10,622 nucleotides of DNA, from positions 1 through 10,622 of the forward strand of contig JAEXLY010000182.1 of NCBI GenBank assembly GCA_023444765.1. Direction: 5' to 3'. Position 1 is the stretch's first letter. Each line of letters opens with the position of its first letter. Shown here piece by piece: positions 1-7,165 of the stretch. The position numbers and the translations under genes were made by a program. Origin of the DNA: Pseudomonadota bacterium (lineage in GTDB: Bacteria > Pseudomonadota > Gammaproteobacteria > Xanthomonadales > Xanthomonadaceae). Below the pieces are notes generated by a model that had not been told where the DNA came from, made no database searches, and saw only the letters and a program-made list of their open reading frames with translations.

Positions 1-62
1 CCCGCGCCCGGCCCGCCCGGCCCGGCGGCCATATCCTCGCCCGAACGGAGGTTCTTGGGCAT
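1..62 (-). CDS. Possible N-terminal fragment of an unidentified protein (cut by window start)
   Basis: A minus-strand frame opens at an ATG at 62-60 and stays open to the window edge, reading MPKNLRSGEDMAAGPGGPGAG. The second half is a Gly/Pro run encoded by an almost pure G/C stretch. An in-frame GTG lies 18 bases upstream (78-80), and no strong Shine-Dalgarno sequence precedes either start. It would lie just downstream of recG in the same direction. I do not recognise the protein, and about 20 residues cannot separate a real gene start from chance in DNA this GC-rich. Confidence 0.2.
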   Translation of the reverse strand, partial: MPKNLRSGEDMAAGPGGPGA

Positions 63-111
63 GGGGGCTGGAATGGCCACCCGCTGCCGCACGGCCGTCC
101 CGGCGCGCGTC

Positions 112-2217
<2,106 letters not shown>

Positions 2218-2229
2218 GCCGCGTCGCGA

Positions 2230-2613
2230 TCAGGCCAGCACCATCACCGCATCGACCTCGAACAGCACGCCCTTGGGCAGCGCCGAGACCTCGATCGTCG
2301 AACGCGCCGGATACGGCGCATCGAAGTACTCGGCCATCACCGCGTTGACCGAGGCGAACTGCGACAGGTCGGTCAGGTACAGCCCGACGCGCACGATGTC
2401 GGCCATCGAGCCGCCCGCCGCATCCGCCACCGCCTTGAGGTTGTCGAAAGCCTGCCGCGCCTGCGCCTCGATGCCGCCGGGGACGACCTCGCCGGTGGAC
2501 GGGTCCAGCGGGATCTGGCCGGAGAAGAACACCGTGTTGCCGGCGCGGGTGGCCTGCGAATAGGGACCGATCGCGGCGGGCGCCCGGTCGGTCTGGATGG
2601 GGGTACGTGGCAT
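2230..2613 (-). CDS. ridA: RidA family 2-iminobutanoate/2-iminopropanoate deaminase
   Basis: RidA (YjgF/YER057c/UK114 family) hydrolyses reactive enamine/imine intermediates released by PLP enzymes such as threonine dehydratase, protecting cytosolic PLP enzymes from damage. The 127-residue length is typical of the trimeric RidA subfamily. Seen are GPYSQ (16-20) with the conserved Tyr18, FFSGQIPLDP (29-38), the NAVMAEYF segment (90-97), and the C-terminal signature PARSTIEV (102-109) with substrate-carboxylate-binding Arg104, followed by Glu119 in FEVDAV. The key residues of deaminase-active RidA proteins are therefore present. It sits between spoT and recG, where E. coli carries trmH. An exact TATAAT lies in the 63-bp gap upstream, suggesting transcription partly independent of spoT. 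The Shine-Dalgarno sequence is weak. Confidence 0.95.
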   Translation of the reverse strand: MPRTPIQTDRAPAAIGPYSQATRAGNTVFFSGQIPLDPSTGEVVPGGIEAQARQAFDNLKAVADAAGGSMADIVRVGLYLTDLSQFASVNAVMAEYFDAPYPARSTIEVSALPKGVLFEVDAVMVLA

Positions 2614-2639
2614 GGGGCGATCCCGTTCGGAAAGCCCCG

Positions 2640-2668
2640 ATTATAGGTCGCGCCGTCGCATCGGCAGC
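2640..2668 (-). promoter_or_regulatory. Putative sigma70 promoter for ridA-recG
   Basis: On the minus strand the 63-bp gap between spoT and ridA contains an exact -10 hexamer TATAAT (2645 to 2640), the only obvious AT-rich patch there. The -35 is poor: at 16-17 bp spacing the candidates are CTGCCG or GCTGCC, at best 3/6 to TTGACA. A start near 2633 would give a leader of about 20 nt before the ridA ATG. The -10 also lies only about 30 bp past the spoT stop codon, so read-through from spoT remains possible. Confidence 0.5.
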
Positions 2669-2676
2669 GCGCCGCC

Positions 2677-4848
2677 CTACATGCGCTGCACGCCGTGGAC
2701 CGCCGCCAGCCGGCGCGTGCGGCGGATGACGTCGGCCAGGTGCTGGCGGTTGCGGACCTGGATGGAGAAGCGGATCACGGCGATGTTGGTATCGCGCTCC
2801 AGGTACTCCACGCCTTCGATGTTGGAATTGGCCTTGGCGATCGCCGCCGCCACCTCGGCCAGCGAACCCGGGCGGTTCTCGGTCTCGATGATCAGCCCGA
2901 CCGGGTACTCGCCGATCACCTCGCGATCCCAGCCGATCGCCACCCAGCGGTCCAGCGACTTGCGGTATTCGGCCACGTTCGGGCAGTCGAACCGGTGCAC
3001 GACGATGCCCTTGCCGGCGGTGTGGTAGCCCATGATCTCGTCGCCGGGGATGGGCATGCAGCAGTTGGCGAAGCTGATCACGCCGCGTTCGTGGCCGCTG
3101 ATCAGGATGCGGTCTCCGCGCCGCGGCAGGGTATCGCCGCCAGCCGACGTTCCCGCGCCCTCGTCAGGCGCCAGGGCCATCGCCACCTGCGAGGGCATGC
3201 GATTGCCCAGGGCGATGTCGGCCAGCAGTTCCTCCAGGCGCGGATAGCGCAACTCGCCCAGATACGCATCCAACCTCGCCTGCGGCAGGCGGTCGAGCGA
3301 GGTCGCCAGGTCCTCCAGCGCGCGGTCGAGCATCCGGTGCCCGAGCGTCACCGCATCCTCGTGCTCGAGCTGCTTGAGCTGGGCGCGGATGGCGGTACGC
3401 GCCTTGCCGGTGACCACGAATTCCAGCCACTGCGGCTTGGGCAACGACGACTTGGCGGTGACGATCTCCACCGTCTGGCCGCTGACCAGCTTGGTGCGCA
3501 GCGGCACCAGCTTGCGGTCCACGCGCGCGGCCACCGCCGTGTTGCCCACGTCGGTATGCACGGTGTAGGCGAAATCGAGCGCGGTTGAGTTGCGCGGCAG
3601 CGACAGGATGTCGCCCTTGGGCGAGAAGAGGTAGACCTCGTCGGGGAACAGGTCGACCTTCACGTTCTCCAGGAATTCGAGCGACGAGCCGGTGGCGCGC
3701 TGCGACTCGAGCAGGTTGGCGATCCACGAGTGCGCGCGCGCCTGTGCGCCATTGGCCGCGGTGCCGTGCTTGTAGGCCCAGTGCGCGGCGATGCCGCGCT
3801 CGGCGATCAGGTCCATTTCCTCGGTGCGGATCTGCACTTCGATCGGAGAACCGTAGGGTCCGAACAGCACCGTGTGCAGCGACTGGTAGCCGTTGGCCTT
3901 GGGGATCGCGACGAAATCGCGGAAGCGCCCGTCGAGGGGCTTGTACACCGAATGCGCCACGCCCAGCGCGTGGTAGCAGTCGGCCACCGAGGTGACCACG
4001 ATGCGGAAGCCGAACACGTCCATGACCTGGGCGAAGGTCTTTCCCTCGCTGCGCATCTTGTTGTAGATGCTCCAGGGCGACTTGACGCGGCTTACCAGCC
4101 GGTACTTCAGCCCTTCGCTGGTCAGCCGCTGCGCCAGCTGCGCCTCGATCTTGGCCATCGCCTCGCGTCGCAGCATCGGCTGGCCGCGGATGTGTTTCTC
4201 GAGGATCAGGTGGCGCAGCGGATGCAGGGCGTGGAAGCCACGGTCCTGCAGCTCGGCCTTGATCAGGTTCATGCCCAGGCGCTGGGCGATCGGCGCGTAG
4301 ATCTCCAGAGTCTCGCGCGCGATGCGCTCGCGCGCCGGACCGGGCTGCGCGCCGAGCGTGCGCATGTTGTGCAGGCGGTCGCTGAGCTTGATCAGGATCA
4401 CGCGCAGGTCGCGAGCCATCGCCAGCATCATCTTGCGGAAGCTTTCGGCGGCCGCTTCCTGGCGGCTGCTGAAGTGCAGCTTGTCGAGCTTGGTGACGCC
4501 GTCGACCAGCTCGGCCACGGTCTCGCCGAACTCGCTGGCGAGCTGCTCGCGGGTGAGCGGGGTGTCCTCGATCGTATCGTGCAGGATCGCGGCTACCAGG
4601 GTCTCGACGTCGACCTTCTGCTCGGCCAGCACCTGCGCGACCGCCACCGGATGGGTGATGTACGGTTCGCCCGACCTGCGCGTCTGTCCGGCGTGGGCCG
4701 CGGCACCCACCGCCCAGGCGCGGCGCAACAGGGCACGCTGGTCCTGCGGCAGGTAATCGGCCGCGCGCTCGAATTCGCGCACGTAGTCCGGCACGTCCGC
4801 TTCGGCGGCGGGCACGGGCTGTATCAGGGCTGGAACGCCGGAAGTCAT
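2677..4848 (-). CDS. spoT: Bifunctional (p)ppGpp synthetase/hydrolase SpoT (RSH family)
   Basis: SpoT makes (p)ppGpp from ATP and GDP/GTP and hydrolyses it, setting the stringent-response alarmone level in the cytosol. The 723-residue product has the full long-RSH layout. The HD hydrolase domain (about 45-200) shows ITHP with His66, the HD pair His90-Asp91, the ED pair 93-94 and LSDRLHNMRTL (155-165). The synthetase domain (about 245-360) shows NGYQSLH (319-325) and IEVQIRT with Glu337. TGS spans about 397-460. The helical/zinc-finger-like region includes NCC (595-597) and DCPN (621-624). A C-terminal ACT domain covers about 645-723. Both catalytic centres look intact. The diagnostic RXKD/EXDD position reads RFRD (308-311), basic as in bifunctional enzymes. 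The ATG at 4848 has no clear Shine-Dalgarno sequence. The first 20 or so residues exceed the E. coli N-terminus, so a slightly later start is possible. An intrinsic terminator separates it from rpoZ upstream. Confidence 0.97.
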   Translation of the reverse strand: MTSGVPALIQPVPAAEADVPDYVREFERAADYLPQDQRALLRRAWAVGAAAHAGQTRRSGEPYITHPVAVAQVLAEQKVDVETLVAAILHDTIEDTPLTREQLASEFGETVAELVDGVTKLDKLHFSSRQEAAAESFRKMMLAMARDLRVILIKLSDRLHNMRTLGAQPGPARERIARETLEIYAPIAQRLGMNLIKAELQDRGFHALHPLRHLILEKHIRGQPMLRREAMAKIEAQLAQRLTSEGLKYRLVSRVKSPWSIYNKMRSEGKTFAQVMDVFGFRIVVTSVADCYHALGVAHSVYKPLDGRFRDFVAIPKANGYQSLHTVLFGPYGSPIEVQIRTEEMDLIAERGIAAHWAYKHGTAANGAQARAHSWIANLLESQRATGSSLEFLENVKVDLFPDEVYLFSPKGDILSLPRNSTALDFAYTVHTDVGNTAVAARVDRKLVPLRTKLVSGQTVEIVTAKSSLPKPQWLEFVVTGKARTAIRAQLKQLEHEDAVTLGHRMLDRALEDLATSLDRLPQARLDAYLGELRYPRLEELLADIALGNRMPSQVAMALAPDEGAGTSAGGDTLPRRGDRILISGHERGVISFANCCMPIPGDEIMGYHTAGKGIVVHRFDCPNVAEYRKSLDRWVAIGWDREVIGEYPVGLIIETENRPGSLAEVAAAIAKANSNIEGVEYLERDTNIAVIRFSIQVRNRQHLADVIRRTRRLAAVHGVQRM

Positions 4849-4871
4849 CCCGGGAGCCTAAGGCGAAGGCC

Positions 4872-4923
4872 GGAAATGGGGAATAGGGGGCGCCCGGAAT
4901 CGGGAGTCGGGATCCGGAAAGCG
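4872..4923. repeat. Degenerate heptanucleotide array (spoT upstream region)
   Basis: A 7-bp period runs through this non-coding stretch. Plus-strand units GGAAATG, GGGAATA and GGGGGCG (4872-4892) are followed by a 3-base phase slip, then GGAATCG, GGAGTCG, GGATCCG and GAAAGCG (4896-4923). The units share a GG(A/G)A core. The array lies between the rpoZ terminator and the spoT start. It resembles the heptad arrays at 5012-5039 and 6204-6231, and runs in the opposite orientation to the one at 5012-5039. Confidence 0.55.
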
Positions 4924-4941
4924 CGATGGCCGCGGAGGCCC

Positions 4942-4971
4942 GAAAACGCGAAAGCCCCGCCGAAGCGGGGC
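4942..4971 (-). terminator. Rho-independent terminator after rpoZ
   Basis: On the minus strand a perfect 7-bp stem GCCCCGC / GCGGGGC closes on a TTCG tetraloop (4971-4954). It is followed by a T-rich tail TTTCGCGTTTTC. This is the form of an intrinsic terminator for minus-strand transcription, 67 bases past the rpoZ stop codon. It should end most rpoZ transcripts before spoT. The plus strand after the hairpin lacks a T tract, so it looks unidirectional. Confidence 0.85.
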
Positions 4972-5011
4972 CCTGACGGCGCCGGAGGGAGGCGGGAAGA
5001 GGGTGCGGTTA

Positions 5012-5039
5012 CGAATCCCTGATCCCGGATCCCGGCTCT
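5012..5039. repeat. Degenerate heptanucleotide array abutting the rpoZ stop codon
   Basis: Four plus-strand units in register: CGAATCC, CTGATCC, CGGATCC, CGGCTCT. On the minus strand they read as GGGATNN-type heptads beginning right at the rpoZ TAG stop (5038-5040), so the stop codon falls in the last unit. One segment (5025-5034, CCGGATCCCG) is the exact reverse complement of 4908-4917 in the neighbouring array, so the two arrays flank the rpoZ terminator as inverted repeats. Confidence 0.6.
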
Positions 5040-5340
5040 ACAGATCGTCGCCCTTCATGTCGTCGTCGCCGGCCACCACCTCGGCGGCCGCCCACTCCAG
5101 CGCCTCGCGCTCCTTGCGCTCGCGCTCGGCCTTGTCGACCGCGTCGATGAACGGCTGGTCGATGCGGCGCGCGGCGATCTCGCGCAGCGCCAGCACGGTG
5201 GGCTTGTCCTGTGCTTCGGCGTTGTCGATCTGCGGATCGACGCCGTTGGCGAGCTGGCGGGCGCGCTTGGCGGCCATCATGACGAGCTCGAAGCGGTTGT
5301 CGACCACTTCCAGGCAATCTTCAACGGTGATGCGGGCCAT
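5038..5340 (-). CDS. rpoZ: DNA-directed RNA polymerase subunit omega
   Basis: Omega helps beta-prime fold and assemble into RNA polymerase and forms part of ppGpp binding site 1, which links it to neighbouring spoT. The 100-residue product matches the family from its first residue: MARITVEDCLEVVDNRFELV, then AAKRARQL (23-30), the conserved KPTVLALREIAA (46-57), and a charged helical tail ending in an acidic GDDDMKGDDL. E. coli omega has 91 residues, so the tail is slightly longer. The ATG at 5340 is chosen over an in-frame upstream ATG (5409) because homology starts exactly there and a good Shine-Dalgarno sequence GGGAG lies 4 bases upstream. The upstream ATG would also precede the predicted transcription start. 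A promoter lies in the 166-bp gap after gmk and a terminator follows the gene. Confidence 0.96.
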   Translation of the reverse strand: MARITVEDCLEVVDNRFELVMMAAKRARQLANGVDPQIDNAEAQDKPTVLALREIAARRIDQPFIDAVDKAERERKEREALEWAAAEVVAGDDDMKGDDL

Positions 5341-5344
5341 AAGT

Positions 5345-5349
5345 CTCCC
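5345..5349 (-). promoter_or_regulatory. Shine-Dalgarno site of rpoZ
   Basis: GGGAG on the minus strand, 4 bases before the ATG at 5340. It supports the 100-residue start over the longer in-frame alternative and is one of only two clear ribosome binding sites in the window. Confidence 0.7.
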
Positions 5350-5393
5350 GGCGGCCCTGCGGCCGTCGCTCTGAATTGGGGAAAGGACCGGCA

Positions 5394-5422
5394 AGTCTAG
5401 GCAGGGCAACGACGAAAATCAA
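5394..5422 (-). promoter_or_regulatory. Sigma70-type promoter for rpoZ
   Basis: On the minus strand, -35 TTGATT (5422-5417) and -10 TAGACT (5399-5394) are separated by exactly 17 bp. Each hexamer matches the consensus at 4 of 6 positions. A start near 5387 would give a leader of about 47 nt ending in the GGGAG Shine-Dalgarno sequence. The site lies in the gmk-rpoZ gap, so rpoZ can be transcribed separately from gmk. Confidence 0.65.
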
Positions 5423-5427
5423 GCCAT

Positions 5428-5452
5428 CCCCAGTGGAATCAGTCACTTGGGG
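5428..5452. other. Imperfect hairpin between gmk and the rpoZ promoter
   Basis: Arms CCCCAGTG (5428-5435) and CACT-T-GGGG (5444-5452) pair over 8 bp with a single bulged base around an 8-base loop. It sits about 55 bases past the gmk stop. Read on the minus strand it is followed by ATGGCTTGATTTTC rather than a clean T run, so terminator activity is doubtful. It lies directly upstream of the rpoZ -35 hexamer. Confidence 0.25.
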
Positions 5453-5506
5453 GCGAGATCCCGGACGTTGCCCGGGTGCTGGGCCCTTCCCCCTGCAGGT
5501 CCGGGG

Positions 5507-6160
5507 TCACCCTTCGGCCAGCAGCGCCTCGATCAGGCCGGCATGACGCCGCACCTGCAGGCCGCGGCGCAGCCGGCTGGCCAGGAAGATCGCGCACATC
5601 TCGCCCACCGCCACCTCGAACTCCTCGTTGACGATGACGAAGTCGAAGTCGGCATGGTGCGACATCTCCTCGCGCGCGTTCGCCATGCGCCGGGCGATGA
5701 CTTCTTCGCTGTCCTGGCCGCGCTTGCGCATGCGCTCCTCCAGCGCGGCGCGCGACGGCGGCAGGATGAACACGCTCACCGCATCGGGCACCTGCGCCTT
5801 CACCTGCTGCGCGCCCTGCCAGTCGATCTCCAGCAGCACATCGCGACCGGCGGCCAACTGCGGCTCGACCGACTGTCGCGCCGTGCCCTTCCAGTCGCCG
5901 TGCACCTGCGCGTACTCGAAGAAGTCGCCTGCCGCGATCATCGCCTTGAACTCGTCCGCGCCCACGAAGTGGTAGTGCTCGGCATGACGCTCGCCCGGCC
6001 GCGGCGGGCGCGAAGTGAACGAGATCGACAGGCATATGTTGCGATCGCGCTGCAGGCAGGCGTTGACGATGCTGGACTTGCCCGCCCCCGAGGGGGCCGC
6101 AACGATGAAGAGGGTGCCCCTAAGGCCGGGATCGGCGACTGGCGACTGGTGACTGGTCAA
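5507..6160 (-). CDS. gmk: Guanylate kinase (probable TTG start)
   Basis: Gmk phosphorylates GMP to GDP with ATP in the cytosol, feeding GTP and (p)ppGpp synthesis. Counting from the TTG start (217 residues), the P-loop APSGAGKSS is at 22-30, the GMP-binding segment TSRPPRPGE at 49-57, DFFEYAQVHGDWKGT at 79-93, LLEIDWQGAQQV at about 109-120, and the lid ERMRKRGQDSEEVIARR at about 142-158. All are standard. The start is odd: family homology begins at RGTLFIV, but the preceding codon is CTT, not a start, and only repeat-derived sequence lies upstream. TTG at 6160 is preferred because GGGAG lies 8 bases before it. Alternatives are GTG at 6193 and ATG at 6217 (236 residues; a GGTGA lies 3 bases before it). 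The yicC stop is 73 bases upstream, so the two are likely co-transcribed. Confidence 0.93.
   Translation of the reverse strand: MTSHQSPVADPGLRGTLFIVAAPSGAGKSSIVNACLQRDRNICLSISFTSRPPRPGERHAEHYHFVGADEFKAMIAAGDFFEYAQVHGDWKGTARQSVEPQLAAGRDVLLEIDWQGAQQVKAQVPDAVSVFILPPSRAALEERMRKRGQDSEEVIARRMANAREEMSHHADFDFVIVNEEFEVAVGEMCAIFLASRLRRGLQVRRHAGLIEALLAEG
6134..6157. repeat. Heptanucleotide array inside the 5' end of gmk
   Basis: Tandem plus-strand units GGCGACT, GGCGACT, GGTGACT and a partial GGT, in perfect register (3.4 copies, one substitution). On the minus strand, in the gmk frame, it reads TSHQSPVA immediately after the proposed TTG start, so the repeat is translated as an N-terminal extension absent from the conserved kinase fold. 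Confidence 0.7.
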
Positions 6161-6168
6161 AACCCTTT

Positions 6169-6173
6169 CTCCC
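6169..6173 (-). promoter_or_regulatory. Shine-Dalgarno site supporting the gmk TTG start
   Basis: GGGAG on the minus strand, 8 bases before TTG (6160-6158). The spacing is near ideal and favours TTG over the ATG at 6217. The site itself lies between two heptad arrays. Confidence 0.5.
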
Positions 6174-6203
6174 GGAATCCTCGGCGTCGGCACCGCTTTT
6201 CTC

Positions 6204-6231
6204 GAATCACGAACCACGATTCACCAATCCC
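6204..6231. repeat. Degenerate heptanucleotide array abutting the yicC stop codon
   Basis: Four plus-strand units in register: GAATCAC, GAACCAC, GATTCAC, CAATCCC. On the minus strand they read as GTGATTC-like heptads starting 2 bases after the yicC TAG stop (6234-6236). This mirrors the arrangement of the array at the rpoZ stop. The alternative gmk ATG (6217) lies inside this array, which argues against it being the ancestral start. Confidence 0.65.
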
Positions 6232-6233
6232 GA

Positions 6234-7097
6234 CTATTCGATGTTCTGCACCTGTTCGCGGACCTGGTCGATCAGCACCTTCAGCTCGACCGCGGCATTG
6301 CTGGTGCGTGCGTCGACGGACTTGGAGCCCAGCGTGTTGGCCTCGCGGTTGAACTCCTGCAGCAGGAAGTCCAGCCGCCGGCCGACGGGTTCCTTCTGCC
6401 GGAACACGCGGCGGATCTCGTCGACGTGGCTGGACAGCCTGTCCAGCTCCTCGTCCACGTCGAGCTTCTGCAGCGACAGCACCAGTTCCTGCTCCACACG
6501 CGCCGGATCCGCTCCCTGCGCCAGCTCGGCCAGGCGCGACTGCAGGCGGACCCGCTGCGCGTCGCGGATCGCAGGCACCAGTCCGCGCACTTCGCCGGCG
6601 ATGCGCTCGATGCCGTCCACCCGCTCCAGGATCGCCGCCACCAGCTTGCCGCCTTCACGCTCGCGCGCGGCGACGAAATCGGCCAGCACCGTGTCCAGCA
6701 GCGACAGCGCCTCGGCCTGCAGCTCGGACGGATCGGCCGCCTGCGACTGCAGCACGCCCGGGAACTGCAGCAGTTCGACCAGACCCACCCGCAGCTCCGG
6801 GAAGTGCGGCCGCAGGCTGCCGGCAAGTTCGCCCAGGCGCCCGACCAGCGCCTCGTCCACCTGCAGCGACACGGCAGAATCCGCCGGCCGCAGCCGCAGG
6901 ACCAGGTCGACCTTGCCGCGCGACACGCGCGAGGACACGCGCTCGCGCAGCGCGGGTTCCAGCACGCGCAGCTCGTCGGGCAGCCGCACCCCAAGCTCCA
7001 GGAACCGGTGATTCACCGCCCGCAGCTCGCAGCCGAGGGTGCCCCACGGGGTGCTGCGCTCACCCGAGGCGTAGGCGGTCATGCTGCGGATCGACAT
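6234..7097 (-). CDS. yicC: YicC family endoribonuclease
   Basis: YicC-family proteins have been reported to act as endoribonucleases on RNA, including small RNAs in E. coli, and belong to a conserved stress-linked family; the exact substrate here cannot be read from sequence. The 287-residue product equals the E. coli length. The YicC-like N-terminal domain (about 1-155) shows MSIRSMTAYASG, ELRAVNHRFLELGVRLP (24-40) and RGKVDLVLR (60-68). The C-terminal DUF1732 region shows QELVLSLQKLDVDEELDRL (203-221) and the signature GRRLDFLLQEFNREANTLGS (239-258). The start at 7097 is chosen because homology begins there; an in-frame ATG at 7163 would overlap the divergent promoter region. A GGAG lies 13 bases upstream. 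It is divergent from rph and probably the first gene of the gmk transcript. Confidence 0.96.
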   Translation of the reverse strand: MSIRSMTAYASGERSTPWGTLGCELRAVNHRFLELGVRLPDELRVLEPALRERVSSRVSRGKVDLVLRLRPADSAVSLQVDEALVGRLGELAGSLRPHFPELRVGLVELLQFPGVLQSQAADPSELQAEALSLLDTVLADFVAAREREGGKLVAAILERVDGIERIAGEVRGLVPAIRDAQRVRLQSRLAELAQGADPARVEQELVLSLQKLDVDEELDRLSSHVDEIRRVFRQKEPVGRRLDFLLQEFNREANTLGSKSVDARTSNAAVELKVLIDQVREQVQNIE

Positions 7098-7165
7098 CGG
7101 GCGTCCCGTGCTCCAAAGGACGCAATGGTAATCTGGCGCCCCGTTTTCTGCCGGACATCCCACGC
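7098..7165. promoter_or_regulatory. Divergent yicC/rph intergenic region with a candidate extended -10
   Basis: These 68 bases must carry the starts of both divergent units unless the promoters extend into the genes. For rph, TGGTAATCT (7126-7134) fits an extended -10 (TG-N plus TAATCT, 3/6 to TATAAT), placing a start near 7142 and a leader of about 24 nt; no -35 is recognisable. For yicC, the overlapping minus-strand TACCAT (7129-7124, 4/6) is possible, again without a -35. The two candidates overlap, so they could not both be occupied at once. Confidence 0.35.

Noticed and set aside
39..60. Imperfect inverted repeat GCCCGAAC ... GTTC-TT-GGGC downstream of recG.
   Set aside because: It has a two-base bulge, no T tract on either strand, and may lie within a coding start; too weak to call a recG terminator.
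4849..4941. A promoter for spoT, e.g. TATTCC with GACTCC upstream.
   Set aside because: Each hexamer matches consensus at only about 3 of 6 positions and the region is heptad-repeat DNA, so no promoter call is justified.
3730..5022. Long plus-strand frames (also 2695-3588) opposite spoT.
   Set aside because: Composition and lack of domain motifs mark them as shadows of spoT, whose HD, synthetase, TGS and ACT motifs all lie on the minus strand.
5038..5409. Longer rpoZ reading from an ATG at 5409.
   Set aside because: The extra 23 residues have no counterpart in omega proteins, the start would precede the predicted transcription start near 5387, and the ATG at 5340 has a GGGAG Shine-Dalgarno site.
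7098..7163. N-terminal extension of yicC from an ATG at 7163.
   Set aside because: Family homology starts exactly at MSIRSMTAY (7097), giving the standard 287 residues; the extension would fill the divergent promoter region.
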